Source: WHTK01 sp965197795
GTDB taxonomy: Bacteria; Chloroflexota; Dehalococcoidia; DSTF01; WHTK01
Direction: 5' to 3'
NCBI GenBank assembly: GCA_965197795.1
Contig: OZ240228.1
Coordinates: 2,728,001 to 2,792,000 of the forward strand
DNA: 64,000 nucleotides
Part shown: positions 49,911-58,879 of the stretch, piece by piece
How positions within the stretch are numbered: position 1 is the stretch's first letter
How the letters are laid out: each line of letters begins with the position of its first letter
Notes under the pieces: model-generated
Told to the model about the DNA's origin: nothing
The model's database searches: none
The model's input: only the letters and a program-made list of their open reading frames with translations
Translations under genes and position numbers: made by a program

Positions 49911-50373
49911 GCGGCTTCTCCTTCACCAGGTCGCGCAGCAGCGAATCGTAGCGTTCACCGTGGGGCTCGTAGGTGATTCGGCGCGACGTATGGTCCGTGA
50001 CGTCGAAGCGGACCAGGAGATGGTGCGGCGGCAATTCTCGCGGCGCGCGGTCCGGCCACTCAACCAGGAGCAGGCCGTCCGTGGCGTTCTCCTCGAGTCC
50101 CAGCTCGAACACCTCGCGCGGATCTTCGAGGCGGAACAGGTCGGCGTGGTAGACGTGGAAGCGCCCTGAGTACTCGTTGACGAGGACGAAAGAGGAGCTC
50201 TTCACCGGCTCCTTGACGCGCAGCCCGGCGCCGATGCCCTGCGAGAAGCAGGTCTTGCCCGCGCCCAGCTCACCTTGTAGCAGGAGGACGTCGCCTGGTC
50301 GGAGCTGCGCGGCCAGCGTACGCCCGAGGCGTCGAGTTTCCGCCGGGCTGCGGGACTCAAAGTTCAACGTCAT
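49900..50373 (-). CDS. tsaE: tRNA threonylcarbamoyladenosine ATPase TsaE
   Basis: A 157-residue P-loop protein with GELGAGKTCFSQGIG, the SSSFVLVNEY segment, HADLFRLEDPREVFELGLEE and LLVEWPDR. It supplies ATPase activity to the TsaB-TsaD complex. It overlaps thiL by 4 bases and tsaB by 11. Confidence 0.94.
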   Translation of the reverse strand: MTLNFESRSPAETRRLGRTLAAQLRPGDVLLLQGELGAGKTCFSQGIGAGLRVKEPVKSSSFVLVNEYSGRFHVYHADLFRLEDPREVFELGLEENATDGLLLVEWPDRAPRELPPHHLLVRFDVTDHTSRRITYEPHGERYDSLLRDLVKEKPRGR

Positions 50374-51395
50374 GATGGCTTGAAGTGGTCCCAGCCGCCG
50401 CTCGTCATTGGTATCTCGCGTCCCGTCTCGTCGACGACGCCGACGTGGGGCGAGTCGCTCTTGTAGACGTCACCTATCTCCGTAAGCGGCGTGTCGCTGC
50501 TATCGATCAGCGCTTCGACTACGGCGCGCGGGCCGACCAGCAAGAGCTCGTAGTCGCCGCCCCCGCTGATGGCGAGACCAAGCACCTCGGCGGGGAAGAC
50601 CTCCCGCAAGGCCTGGCTGGTGGGAACACGGGCCGCGTCGATGCGGATGCCGACGCCGCTGGCCGTGGCGATGTGGCCGAGGTCCTGCACCAGCCCGTCG
50701 CTGACGTCGATGCCGCAGCGCAAGCCGGCACGGACCGCTTCCAGACCGAGGTCGACACGTGGCTGAGGGCGCTGCTCGGCAGTTCGCAGGCGCTTTTCCG
50801 CCTCAGTCTTGAACTCGCAGCCGTCGTGTGCGAGCAGCAGACCCGCGACGGCGTCTCCCACGTTGCCGCTAACGGCGACCACGTCGCCGGGCCGCGCGGC
50901 GCTGCGGGTCAGGACGGCCGCGCTGCCGTCCGGCTCCGATGCCGCCCAGCCGTTGAGCGCGATCGTGATCGAGAAGACGGGCGCGCTGACGATGTCGCCG
51001 CCGCCCAACGTGACACCGAAAGCCGTCGCGCAGTTGCGTAGGCCGCGGTAGAGGGCCACGGCGTCTTCGACCCGCATATCGTGCGGCAAGGAGAGGGTGA
51101 CTAACGCCAGATGCGGCATGCCGCCCATCGCCGCGATGTCGCTGAGGTTCGTTGCCAGCGCTTTCCAGCCAACGTCGCTCCAGGCGGTTTTGTCCGGCAG
51201 GAAGTGCACACCATCGACCATCGTGTCCGTGGTCCAGATCAGGGAGCCATCGCGACGGTCGGTGACGACAGCGTCGTCGCCTAGCCCGACCTGCAAGCCG
51301 GCCTGCGAGGCGCCCCGCGTCGGCGGGTACTCGAGACCGAACTCCCGCGCCAGGAGCTGAATCAGACCAAATTCACCGATTTCAGATACGAGCAC
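50370..51395 (-). CDS. thiL: Thiamine-monophosphate kinase
   Basis: 341 residues from the GTG at 51395 (VLVSEIGEFGLIQLLA), the standard ThiL opening. Motifs: GLGDDAVV, TTDTMVDGVHF, NLSDIAAMGG, TLGGGDIV, GIDVSDGLVQDLGHI and SGGGDYELL. It phosphorylates TMP to the active cofactor TPP. It is the first gene of the thiL-tsaE-tsaB unit, divergent from the phosphoesterase. Confidence 0.95.
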   Translation of the reverse strand: MLVSEIGEFGLIQLLAREFGLEYPPTRGASQAGLQVGLGDDAVVTDRRDGSLIWTTDTMVDGVHFLPDKTAWSDVGWKALATNLSDIAAMGGMPHLALVTLSLPHDMRVEDAVALYRGLRNCATAFGVTLGGGDIVSAPVFSITIALNGWAASEPDGSAAVLTRSAARPGDVVAVSGNVGDAVAGLLLAHDGCEFKTEAEKRLRTAEQRPQPRVDLGLEAVRAGLRCGIDVSDGLVQDLGHIATASGVGIRIDAARVPTSQALREVFPAEVLGLAISGGGDYELLLVGPRAVVEALIDSSDTPLTEIGDVYKSDSPHVGVVDETGREIPMTSGGWDHFKPS

Positions 51396-51467
51396 AGCCC
51401 GATTATACGGGCGAAGAGGCGACCCGCCGTTACGCGATTGAAACGCGACGGAGCCTATAGTGATCGC

Positions 51468-52199
51468 ATGCGAATCGCAGTAGTCGCCGACGTGCACGCC
51501 AACCTGGAGGCGTTCCAGGCGGTGCTCGCGCACGGCAGCGAGGACGGCGAGGTCGCGGAGGTGTGGTCGCTGGGCGACATCGTCGGCTACGGGCCGGACC
51601 CGGTGGCGTGCATCGCCTTGCTGCACACCTACCCGCACCGCAGCATCGCCGGGAATCACGACTACGCCGCGACGGGCGCCATCGGTACCGAGGATTTCAA
51701 CTCGTTCGCGGCGGAGGCGGCGCGCTGGACCGCGACGCAGCTGTCGCTGGAAGACCAGCTCTGGCTGTCCAACCTGTCGGCCGTTAGCGTCGAGGGGGAG
51801 TTCACGCTGGCGCACGGCAGCCTCAACGACCCGATCTGGGACTACCTGGTCTCTGCCGCCAGCGCGCGCGGCCATTTCGGACACCAGGCCACGTCTTACG
51901 GACTGGTGGGACACTCGCACCTTCCCTACCTTTACACCGAGGGCCAGACGCGGCTCCAGGAGACCCCCCTCGCAGACGGCGAGGACGTGACGATGGGCTC
52001 GCGGCGATTCGTCGCCAACCCGGGCAGCGTGGGGCAGCCGCGCGACGGCGACCCTCGGGCGGCTTATTGTTTACTCGACACGGAGAAACGGCAGCTCAGC
52101 TTCCATCGCGTCTCGTACGACATCGAGCTGACGCGGGCGAAGATGCGCGCGGTCGGCCTACCCGACTACCTGGCGCAAAGGCTCGAAGAGGGACGCTAG
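51468..52199 (+). CDS. Calcineurin-like metallophosphoesterase (YfcE/MJ0936-type)
   Basis: 243 residues from the ATG at 51468. Metal-binding motifs in order: DVHANLEA, GDIVGYGPDP, GNHDYAA, and GHSHLPY near residue 146. Proteins of this short class hydrolyse phosphodiesters or cyclic nucleotides; the physiological substrate is unknown. TATAGT ends 6 bases before the ATG, so the mRNA may be leaderless, though no good -35 accompanies it. The end overlaps the convergent RF-like gene by 4 bases. Confidence 0.92.
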   Translation: MRIAVVADVHANLEAFQAVLAHGSEDGEVAEVWSLGDIVGYGPDPVACIALLHTYPHRSIAGNHDYAATGAIGTEDFNSFAAEAARWTATQLSLEDQLWLSNLSAVSVEGEFTLAHGSLNDPIWDYLVSAASARGHFGHQATSYGLVGHSHLPYLYTEGQTRLQETPLADGEDVTMGSRRFVANPGSVGQPRDGDPRAAYCLLDTEKRQLSFHRVSYDIELTRAKMRAVGLPDYLAQRLEEGR

Positions 52200-52699
52200 C
52201 TTTTCTTCAGCGGCCTCAGGCCGAGCCCAGAGCGGATGCGGTTCGCCTCGAGCATCAGGTCGTCATCGCCGGTGAGGAAGTTCGAGAGGTTGCCCGTCGT
52301 GATGCCGAGTCGCTTTGCGGTATCGGCGAGGCCGCCGTTGAGTACGACGAGCACGTCGAGCGCCGCGGCCGCCGCCGGCAGATAGCGCGCGTCCCGGCGG
52401 CCGACATCGAGGCGTCCGCGCTTGTCGATGCACGCCTTGACCGTCTCGGGGACGCCCTCGTCTGCGACCGGTTGACGCTGGCGCAGCGCCAGCAGCTGAC
52501 GCAGGCGGCGCAGGGCGCGGGCGCGGTTCTCGTGCTGGGAACGGCTCTCTTCGGCGATGACGCTGAAGCCGCTGGGCCGGTGACGCAGCCGGACGGCGGA
52601 CTCGGTCTTGTTGCGCTTCTGGCCACCCGGACCGGACGCGCGGTACGTGTCGACGTCGCATTGGCTGAGCAAGGTCGCTTCGTCCGGCAAGCGCTCCAC
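52196..52699 (-). CDS. Release-factor-like GGQ protein
   Basis: A 167-residue protein. The N-terminal domain has the peptidyl-tRNA hydrolysis motif GGQ (25-27) in SGPGGQKRNKTESAVRLRH, with no codon-recognition domain before it, so it belongs to the ArfB/RF-H-like rescue group. The C-terminal 60 residues (ALDVLVVLNGGLADTAKRLGITTGNLSNFL) look like a helix-turn-helix module, unlike the basic tail of ArfB. This is the two-domain 'release factor-like protein' architecture. Its role in rescue is inferred. Confidence 0.85.
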   Translation of the reverse strand: MERLPDEATLLSQCDVDTYRASGPGGQKRNKTESAVRLRHRPSGFSVIAEESRSQHENRARALRRLRQLLALRQRQPVADEGVPETVKACIDKRGRLDVGRRDARYLPAAAAALDVLVVLNGGLADTAKRLGITTGNLSNFLTGDDDLMLEANRIRSGLGLRPLKKS

Positions 52700-52724
52700 G
52701 GTTTCAGTGTAGGACGGCGGCGCA

Positions 52725-52754
52725 TTGACCGTGCGTCAAAGCGAACCCTAGACT
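52725..52754 (+). promoter_or_regulatory. Promoter of thiD giving a leaderless mRNA
   Basis: TTGACC (52725-52730) and TAGACT (52749-52754) are 18 bases apart, and only 9 bases separate the -10 from the thiD ATG. Transcription would begin at or next to the start codon. No TPP riboswitch can fit here. Confidence 0.65.
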
Positions 52755-52763
52755 CAGGTTCCG

Positions 52764-53573
52764 ATGCCGAGAGCACCCATCGCGCTTACGATTTCGAGCT
52801 CCGATTCCAGCGGTGGCAGCGGCGTGCAGGGCGACGTAAAGACGTTCTCGGCGCTGGGCGTCTACGCGGCGACCGCGATCACGGCGGTGGTAGCCCAGGA
52901 CACGCGGCGGACGCACGGCGTCGTTGCGATGGAGCCGGCATTCGTGGCGCAGCAGGTCGACTCGATGCTGAACGATATCGGCGCCGACGTGGTCAAGACA
53001 GGCTGGTTGGTCAATGCGGGGATCGTCGAGGCGGTAGCCGCCTGCCTGACCAGCGACCGTAACGTCAGAATCGTCGTCGACCCCGCTGTCGTGGCGAAAG
53101 ACGGCTCGCGTCTGCTGGACGATGCGGCGGTGACAGCGCTGCGTCATCACCTGCTACCGCTCACCACCGTAGTGACGCCAAACGTCGCCGAGGCGGAGGT
53201 GCTGACGAGTCGCAAGCTGACGGACTGGAGCGACGTCCGTGAGGCGGCGGCGGAGATCGCTAGCTTCGGGGCGAAGAACGTCGTGATCATGGGCGGACGG
53301 CGCGAGGGCCATGTGGTCACGGACCTGCTGTACGACCGCAGGGAGTACCGCGACCTGGCGACGGACCGCGTCCCGACGACGAGCATGATGGGCACGGGCG
53401 CGGCGTTCTCCGCGGCGCTGGCAGCCACACTGGCGAAAGGCGAGTCGTTGCCGCACTCGGTGGCGGCGGCCAAAGCCTACGTGACGAAGGCGCTGCAAAA
53501 CGCTTATGAGATTGGTCAAGGAAGCGGGCCGCCGCACCACTTCTACCGCTACTGGCGCCCACTCATCGGTTAG
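52764..53573 (+). CDS. thiD: Hydroxymethylpyrimidine (phosphate) kinase
   Basis: A 269-residue ribokinase-fold enzyme that makes HMP-PP. Motifs: SDSSGGSGVQGDVKTFSALGVYAATAITAV, then DPAVVAKDGSRLL, TPNVAEAEVL, and the anion hole/catalytic base MMGTGAAFSAALAA, where the usual GTGC has Ala in place of Cys. The catalytic-position Cys is thus replaced, which is found in part of the family. It leads the thiD-thiE-thiO cluster. Confidence 0.93.
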   Translation: MPRAPIALTISSSDSSGGSGVQGDVKTFSALGVYAATAITAVVAQDTRRTHGVVAMEPAFVAQQVDSMLNDIGADVVKTGWLVNAGIVEAVAACLTSDRNVRIVVDPAVVAKDGSRLLDDAAVTALRHHLLPLTTVVTPNVAEAEVLTSRKLTDWSDVREAAAEIASFGAKNVVIMGGRREGHVVTDLLYDRREYRDLATDRVPTTSMMGTGAAFSAALAATLAKGESLPHSVAAAKAYVTKALQNAYEIGQGSGPPHHFYRYWRPLIG

Positions 53574-53696
53574 CCCATGACTCGCCCGTTGGAGCGGGGC
53601 GCTGTATCGTAAGGGTGTTGAAAACGTCGATTCAGATGTCCGCCGGGCAGGGCGGCCGAAAATCGGTCGAGACACTCGACCGGGGGGTTCAAAAAG

Positions 53697-54374
53697 ATGG
53701 CGCTGCCAACTCGCATCGGGCGGCTTCGGTTGCCGGTACTTTGCTTCGTTGTGAGCAAAGCAGCGGTAAAGGACGGCGACGTAGAGAGGGCGGTGACCGA
53801 GGCGATCGCCGGTGGCGCGACTATGGTGCGGATCAGCGGCGAAGGCATGGCCGCGGGCGAGCTGCTGGATCTGGCACAGAAGGTGCACGGCGTGACCAAG
53901 GGCAAGGCGCTCTTCGTCGTCGACGACCGCGTCGACGTTGCCGTAGCGGTCGATGCTGACGGAGTCGAGCTGCCGGAGGCCGGTCTGCCGACGCGCGCCG
54001 CGCGATCGCAGGTCGGCAAGTACGCCGTCGTGGGCCGCAGCGTTTACGACGCCGAGAACGGGATGCAGGCGACGCGCGAAGGCGCCGATTACGTCACCGT
54101 GGGCCCGATCTTCCGAGGCGCGTCGAAGTCTGAGAAAGCGGCAGGCGTCAATCTCCTCAAGGAGATCGGCAAGGACAGCCACCTGCCGATGCTGGCGGCC
54201 GGAGGCATCACTGCTGACAAGGTTGGCGAGGTGATCAAGGCGGGCGCTGCCGGTGCCGCCGTGAGCTCGGCGATTGCGGGAGCAGACGACCCGAAGGCCG
54301 CTGCGGAAGCGCTGGCGCAGGCCATGAAGGATGCCTGGGCCCCACCCACAGAAGAAGTAGCCGCGACAGCCTAG
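53697..54374 (+). CDS. thiE: Thiamine-phosphate synthase
   Basis: A 225-residue TIM-barrel enzyme joining HMP-PP and HET-P. Conserved segments: VVDDRVDVAVAVDADGVELPE, GRSVYDAENGMQA, GADYVTVGPIFRGASK and MLAAGGITADKVGEVIKAGAAGAAVSSAI. In ThiE the usual wording is DGVHLGQ, HS and FPTxTK; here these are VELPE, RSVY and FRGASK. It is therefore a divergent member, possibly TenI-like, but its place between thiD and thiO supports the call. It ends 4 bases before thiO. Confidence 0.85.
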   Translation: MALPTRIGRLRLPVLCFVVSKAAVKDGDVERAVTEAIAGGATMVRISGEGMAAGELLDLAQKVHGVTKGKALFVVDDRVDVAVAVDADGVELPEAGLPTRAARSQVGKYAVVGRSVYDAENGMQATREGADYVTVGPIFRGASKSEKAAGVNLLKEIGKDSHLPMLAAGGITADKVGEVIKAGAAGAAVSSAIAGADDPKAAAEALAQAMKDAWAPPTEEVAATA

Positions 54375-54378
54375 CCGT

Positions 54379-55488
54379 ATGCCTTCCGTAATTGTCGTAG
54401 GCGGCGGTGTCATCGGCTGCGCCACGGCTTACTACCTTGGGCGCGAGGGAGCCGAAGTCACCCTGCTGGAACGAGGCGTCGTATCCAGCGAGGCCTCGGG
54501 CGCCGCGGCGGGCATTCTCGCATCGTTATCGGACCACGACCAGCAGCCTGCGTTCTTCCACCGCCTCTGCGAGGACAGCCTGCGGCTGTTCGACGAGCTG
54601 CTGCCGGTCCTGGCCGAGACCGGAGTCGACGTGCGACACCGAGCTGCAGGTCGGCTCGAGGTTGCGGTGAATGAAGCTGAGATCGCGCAGCTCCAGGCCC
54701 AGTTCGAGAAGCACCAATCTGAGCGCGGCGTACGCTGGCTGCACGGTCGCGAAGCTCGTGCTCTGGAACCGGGCCTAAGCCCCAAAACGCGGGCGGCGAT
54801 CCTGTCGCCGGACACTCGCTACCTCGACCCGCAGCGCCTCACGCAGGCGCTGGCTGAGTTGGCTCGGCGAGCGGGAGTCACGATTCGCGAACACGAGCCG
54901 GCCACGCGTTTTCTCAAGCGCGGCGACCGGCTGCGCGGCGCGAGGACGCGCGGCGGGGAATACGAGGCGGACGAGATCGTCATCGCCGGCGGGCCGTGGA
55001 GCATGGCGCTGGCGAACCGGCTCGGGGCGAAAGTCCCGGTACGCCCCGTGAGGGGCCAGATGATGTCGCTGGACGGCCCGCCGGTAGCGCTGCAACACAT
55101 CGTCCTCGGGTCGCGAGCCTTTGCGCTGCCGCGAGAGGATGGGCAGACTTACGTCGGCGCGACTGTCGAAGAAGCAGGCTATCGCAAGCGTACAACGATG
55201 GCCGGGCTGCGCCGCCTGCGCTCCGGGGTGGCGTCGATCGTGCCGGCGCTGGCCGACGCGCCGCAGCGGCTGGCGTGGGCCGGGTTACGTCCAGCCACGC
55301 CGGATGCAATGCCGGCGCTGGGCCGCCTGCCGGGGTGGCGCAACGCCTGGGTGAGCAGCGGACACTTTCGCACCGGCATCTTGCTCTCGCCGATCAGCGG
55401 CAAGCTGCTGGCGCGGGCGATCCTTTCGGGTTCCGAAACCGGACTGCCTCGCGCGTTATCGCCGAGCCGCTTTTCGCCTAGGGCTTAA
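54379..55488 (+). CDS. thiO: Glycine oxidase ThiO
   Basis: A 369-residue flavoprotein of the DAO family: dinucleotide motif VVGGGVIGCATAYYLGREGAEVTLLE, then EASGAAAGILAS, and the C-terminal GHFRTGILLSPISGKLLA. It oxidises glycine to iminoglycolate for the thiazole ring of thiamine. thiS and thiG are not in this window. Its end overlaps the convergent methyltransferase by 11 bases. Confidence 0.93.
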   Translation: MPSVIVVGGGVIGCATAYYLGREGAEVTLLERGVVSSEASGAAAGILASLSDHDQQPAFFHRLCEDSLRLFDELLPVLAETGVDVRHRAAGRLEVAVNEAEIAQLQAQFEKHQSERGVRWLHGREARALEPGLSPKTRAAILSPDTRYLDPQRLTQALAELARRAGVTIREHEPATRFLKRGDRLRGARTRGGEYEADEIVIAGGPWSMALANRLGAKVPVRPVRGQMMSLDGPPVALQHIVLGSRAFALPREDGQTYVGATVEEAGYRKRTTMAGLRRLRSGVASIVPALADAPQRLAWAGLRPATPDAMPALGRLPGWRNAWVSSGHFRTGILLSPISGKLLARAILSGSETGLPRALSPSRFSPRA

Positions 55489-56302
55489 CAGCAGACGACA
55501 GCACCGCCGGCATCGGGACGTCGAGGCCGGTCGCGGTGGCGAAGGCCTGCGCGGCTTCGTTCACGGCCTCGCGGATCGCCTGGATCGCCGCGGGCGTCTG
55601 ACCCTTGAGCAGGGCTCGGGTGAGTACGGTCCCCTCCTCGAAAACTTCGAGCAACGCGTCGGCGTTGGGCAACAGCCAGCGCTGCGGCAGGTCGATGACG
55701 CTGGCGTTATTGAACCCGGCAGCCTCCAGGGCGGCACGCGATTCGACCGGGTCGGCGAATCGAAAGAACGGCGGGCCGGGCGGCAGCGGCACGTCGGGGT
55801 CACCCTTAGTTTGCACGGCTTCGAGGATGAGACCGAAGCCGCGCGCCTTGTCCGGCGGCGCCCAGACCGTAAACGCGAACCGGCCGCCGGGCCGCAGCAC
55901 GCGAAACGCCTCGGCGAGCGCGAGCTCTGGCCGGCTGAGGTGCAATAAGCCGTAGTTCATGACGACGGCGTCGAAGCTAGCGTCCGCCAGGGGCAGCGCC
56001 TCGGCGTCGCCGGCGCGGAACTCGACGCCGGGATAAAGGCGACTCGCCATCTCGACCATCGCCGGAGACACGTCGACGCCGGTGACCGAAGCGCCGCGCT
56101 CCCCGGCACGCGCGGCCAGATGCCCCGGGCCGGTGGCGACATCCAACAGACGAACGCCACGACCCGCAGCCACCGCGTCCAGGAGCGGGTCGATCGACTG
56201 CGAGGTGAGGCTGGTGAACCAGGTCTCGTAGGTCTGGCTGACGCCGGATTCAGACCAGCCGGCGTGCTCCAGAAGCTTGAAGGGCTGGTAGTCCTGCGTC
56301 AC
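55478..56302 (-). CDS. SAM-dependent methyltransferase (UbiE/COQ5-like fold)
   Basis: About 274 residues; the GTG at 56302 with AAGGA upstream is preferred to the GTG at 56347. Motif I VRLLDVATGPGHLAARAGERGASVTGVD, then GDAEALPLADASFDAVVMNYGLLHL and RVLRPGGRFAFTVW. The C-terminal region is helical. The substrate is unknown, and there is no operon partner. Confidence 0.88.
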   Translation of the reverse strand: MTQDYQPFKLLEHAGWSESGVSQTYETWFTSLTSQSIDPLLDAVAAGRGVRLLDVATGPGHLAARAGERGASVTGVDVSPAMVEMASRLYPGVEFRAGDAEALPLADASFDAVVMNYGLLHLSRPELALAEAFRVLRPGGRFAFTVWAPPDKARGFGLILEAVQTKGDPDVPLPPGPPFFRFADPVESRAALEAAGFNNASVIDLPQRWLLPNADALLEVFEEGTVLTRALLKGQTPAAIQAIREAVNEAAQAFATATGLDVPMPAVLSSAVKP

Positions 56303-56370
56303 GTGCTGATCCTTGCGCCTGCTTCTGCTAGTATCGGGGCCGAACACGCCTCAACGGGGGATACGCCGCG

Positions 56371-56508
56371 ATGCCGCTACTCGACATACTCTCCGACCTG
56401 GATTCAGTCCTGGAAAACCCGGCCTGGGTCATGTTCGGCCTCGCCGGCGCCGTCGGGTTACTGGGTCTCCTCGCGTTGATTTTCCTCTACCCCATGGGCC
56501 GCGACTAG
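56371..56508 (+). CDS. 45-residue single-TM protein
   Basis: The frame from the ATG at 56371 encodes an acidic amphipathic start (MPLLDILSDLDSVLENP), then a glycine/leucine membrane helix (VMFGLAGAVGLLGLLALIFLY) and a short PMGRD end. GGGGGA lies 9 bases upstream. It sits between a divergent methyltransferase and a convergent propeller gene. Size, composition and ribosome site support a real small membrane protein. The function is unknown. Confidence 0.55.
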   Translation: MPLLDILSDLDSVLENPAWVMFGLAGAVGLLGLLALIFLYPMGRD

Positions 56509-56553
56509 GCCACCTTCTCGACCCACTCTGAGCAACCGCAAACGGGCTGTAAG

Positions 56554-57480
56554 TCAGACCGTGTAAACCCGCTCGTCCGGGCCGCGCAGCACCAGGGCCC
56601 AGGAGCCGTCCGGCTTCCAGAACGGGCCGACCAGGTTGTCGGTGGTGCCGGAGTCGATCTCCTGGACCGCGAGGTCAGGCGTAACCCGCATCGCCAGGCC
56701 CGATTCGCCGACCAGCAGCGCTTCGGATTTGCCCGGCTGCCAGGCTCCGCCCAGCACGACCGCTTTGGACTCCCATGCCCGTGTGCGCCACGACGAACCG
56801 TCGAAAAGCAGCGCTTTGTTGACCAATGACCCGTCGTGCCGCCAGGCATAGCCCGTGACCAAAGCAACCGACTCGCTGGACCAATCAATTGAGACGAAGT
56901 CGTCCTCGTCGTCGCTCGCGAGCAGCGCCTGGAGGTACCGGCCGTCGCAGCGGTAGAGCGGCTGGGGCCGCGGATAGCCGGCGTGGCGGCTGGCGTAGGC
57001 GCCGATCAGCGCGTATTCACCGTCCCGACGGAAGGCTAACGAGCGCAAGGTGTGGGCTCGGTCTCCGGGTAGCGGCGTAAGGCCCGCTGAACCGGCGTCG
57101 TAGCGCAGGACGGTCCCGTTGTTGCCGACAACCAGCGCGAAGCCGCCGGAGGGGTGCCAGGCGACCCGCCGCAGGTTCTCGGACGTAACCGCGGGCAGCT
57201 CATCCATCGCCTCGCCGAGCAAGCGAAAGACAGCGCCGCGGTTGCCAACCAGCAGCGCCGCGGAACCATCCGGCGACCAGGCAACGCCGCGAAAGTTCTG
57301 CTTCGTGCCGGTGTTCAACGGCTCCAGCGAGGAGCCGTCCGAAAGCACGGCCGAGCCGTCGTTGCCGGCGGCCAGCAGCACGCCGCCGTCGGGACGCCAG
57401 GCGGCCCAGCGCAGCGTACGCGGTGGCTGCCAGTCGAGGGGACGGAAAGCGGCGCCGTCGAAGGCGTAGGCGCTACTCAC
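56554..57480 (-). CDS. Cytoplasmic beta-propeller protein
   Basis: A 308-residue protein with a GTG start, built of about six repeats of some 40-50 residues, each containing a (V/A)AWxPDGxxALLVGNxGxV core. This is a WD40/YVTN-like propeller. It has no signal peptide and no catalytic site. Such proteins are interaction platforms. It overlaps the upstream DinB-like gene by 4 bases, so the two are co-transcribed. Confidence 0.8.
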   Translation of the reverse strand: MSSAYAFDGAAFRPLDWQPPRTLRWAAWRPDGGVLLAAGNDGSAVLSDGSSLEPLNTGTKQNFRGVAWSPDGSAALLVGNRGAVFRLLGEAMDELPAVTSENLRRVAWHPSGGFALVVGNNGTVLRYDAGSAGLTPLPGDRAHTLRSLAFRRDGEYALIGAYASRHAGYPRPQPLYRCDGRYLQALLASDDEDDFVSIDWSSESVALVTGYAWRHDGSLVNKALLFDGSSWRTRAWESKAVVLGGAWQPGKSEALLVGESGLAMRVTPDLAVQEIDSGTTDNLVGPFWKPDGSWALVLRGPDERVYTV

Positions 57481-57989
57481 GGGCCCCGTCCCGAGAGGAA
57501 AGCTCGGACCTGCGCGACGTGCTCCGACTCGTCGCGATACACCGCCCGAATCATGCCGCGCAGCGTGATACGACGCTTACCCCACATCGTCACGTTGTCG
57601 AGGTCGGTGTCGGCGAGGCCGCGTATAGCATCGACGAACGCGCGCTGTGAGCCGCGGAGCGAGGCCATTAGCGCACCCCAGTCTTCGAGTCGGTAGCGGA
57701 CGACGAGCCCAGCGTTGATCGTGGCCCAGTCCGTGTCGTGGCGGGCGAAAAAGGCGGGGAGCCGACCGGCACGGAAGTCAGGCAACGCCTCGATGTTGGT
57801 GTAATCCCAGCCCACCGTATGCGCGACGACGTCCCTGACGTCCCAGGCTCCGACAAATGCCTCATCACGCAGCGCTGGCGGCACAGAGGAGACGGCCTCG
57901 ATGAGCTCGTCGCGAACTCGATCGAACTCCGCGATCAGGGTTTCGATTTCAACTCTGGCCTTCGTCTTCGAAGAAGTCATCCCGTGCAA
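57477..57989 (-). CDS. DinB/YfiT-family putative metal-dependent protein
   Basis: A 170-residue four-helix protein. The helix-2 motif WDVRDVVAHTVGWDYTNI and the C-terminal DESEHVAQVRAFL supply the His residues typical of the DinB/ClbS superfamily metal site. These proteins often act as thiol transferases or mycothiol/bacillithiol-dependent enzymes; the reaction here is unknown. It is the first gene of a pair with the propeller protein. Confidence 0.82.
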   Translation of the reverse strand: MHGMTSSKTKARVEIETLIAEFDRVRDELIEAVSSVPPALRDEAFVGAWDVRDVVAHTVGWDYTNIEALPDFRAGRLPAFFARHDTDWATINAGLVVRYRLEDWGALMASLRGSQRAFVDAIRGLADTDLDNVTMWGKRRITLRGMIRAVYRDESEHVAQVRAFLSGRGP

Positions 57990-58018
57990 CCCAGCGGCAG
58001 CCTCATGCCCTGATGCAA

Positions 58019-58879
58019 TCAGTCGGCCCAGTTCGATTCGTGCCAGAAAAGCACCCGGCGCTCAGCCTTAGCCGTGAGCAGGAAAAGGCCGACGCCGATC
58101 AGTGCGAGCATGAACACGCCGGCGAACGCCGTCCGCATGTCCAGGTTGTTGTTGGCGATGTAGATGACGCTACCGAGGCCGCGGTCGCCGCTGAACCACT
58201 CGGCGACAACCGCACCGATGACGCTGAGCGGGACGGAGAAGCGGAACGCCGCGAATAGATACGGCAGCGCAGATGGCAGCCGCAGGTGCCAGAAGACCTC
58301 GGCGCGACTGGCGGCCAGCGACTCGAGCAGCGCCAGCGAGTTCGGGTTGACGGAGCGGAAGCCGATCAGCGCGTTGACCATGATCGGGAAGAAGACGATC
58401 AGCGCTGCGATGAATACCTTCGGCATCAGCCCAAAGCCAAACCAGATCGTCAGCAGCGGAGCGATCGCGACGACCGGCGTGACCTTGATCAGGATCGCAA
58501 GCGGGAAGATCGAGCGCTCCAGGAAACGCGCCTGCGACATCAGAGACGCCAGCGAGATGGCTATCGCGGCGCCGAGCAAGAAACCGAGCAACGCGCCTTC
58601 GAGCGTCTTGAACCCCTCCTCGGCGAAGAACCAGAGGTCCTGATACAGGCGCCCCACAACGCTCGATGGGGAGGGCACGAGATACGGCTTGACGTCCTCG
58701 ATCTCGATCCAGGCCTCCCAGGCCACGAAGGCAGCCGTGAGCCCGATCAGGGGCGGAAGCGCCTGCGTTGCGAACTTTCGCAGCCAGGCGCCGACGCCGG
58801 GCGAGCGGCTGGATACGTCGAGCTCTGGCGCCTCCTGAGCACCGGCGCTGACCCGCGAACGGCTCGTCTCCAGGCTCAT
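58019..58879 (-). CDS. ABC importer permease (SsuC/TauC/ThiX type)
   Basis: 286 residues; the ATG at 58879 overlaps the upstream ATPase stop (ATGA). Six membrane helices; the EAA loop reads ESLAASRAEVFWHLRLPSALPYLFAAFR. The family imports aliphatic sulfonates, taurine, nitrate or thiamine precursors. No substrate-binding protein gene is adjacent. Thiamine genes 2.5 kb away make an HMP or thiamine-precursor transporter a reasonable guess only. Confidence 0.9.
   Translation of the reverse strand: MSLETSRSRVSAGAQEAPELDVSSRSPGVGAWLRKFATQALPPLIGLTAAFVAWEAWIEIEDVKPYLVPSPSSVVGRLYQDLWFFAEEGFKTLEGALLGFLLGAAIAISLASLMSQARFLERSIFPLAILIKVTPVVAIAPLLTIWFGFGLMPKVFIAALIVFFPIMVNALIGFRSVNPNSLALLESLAASRAEVFWHLRLPSALPYLFAAFRFSVPLSVIGAVVAEWFSGDRGLGSVIYIANNNLDMRTAFAGVFMLALIGVGLFLLTAKAERRVLFWHESNWAD

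Noticed and set aside
52700..52763. TPP riboswitch ahead of thiD or thiE
   Set aside because: The promoter leaves no room before thiD, and neither this stretch nor 53574-53696 shows the CUGAGA and related conserved blocks.
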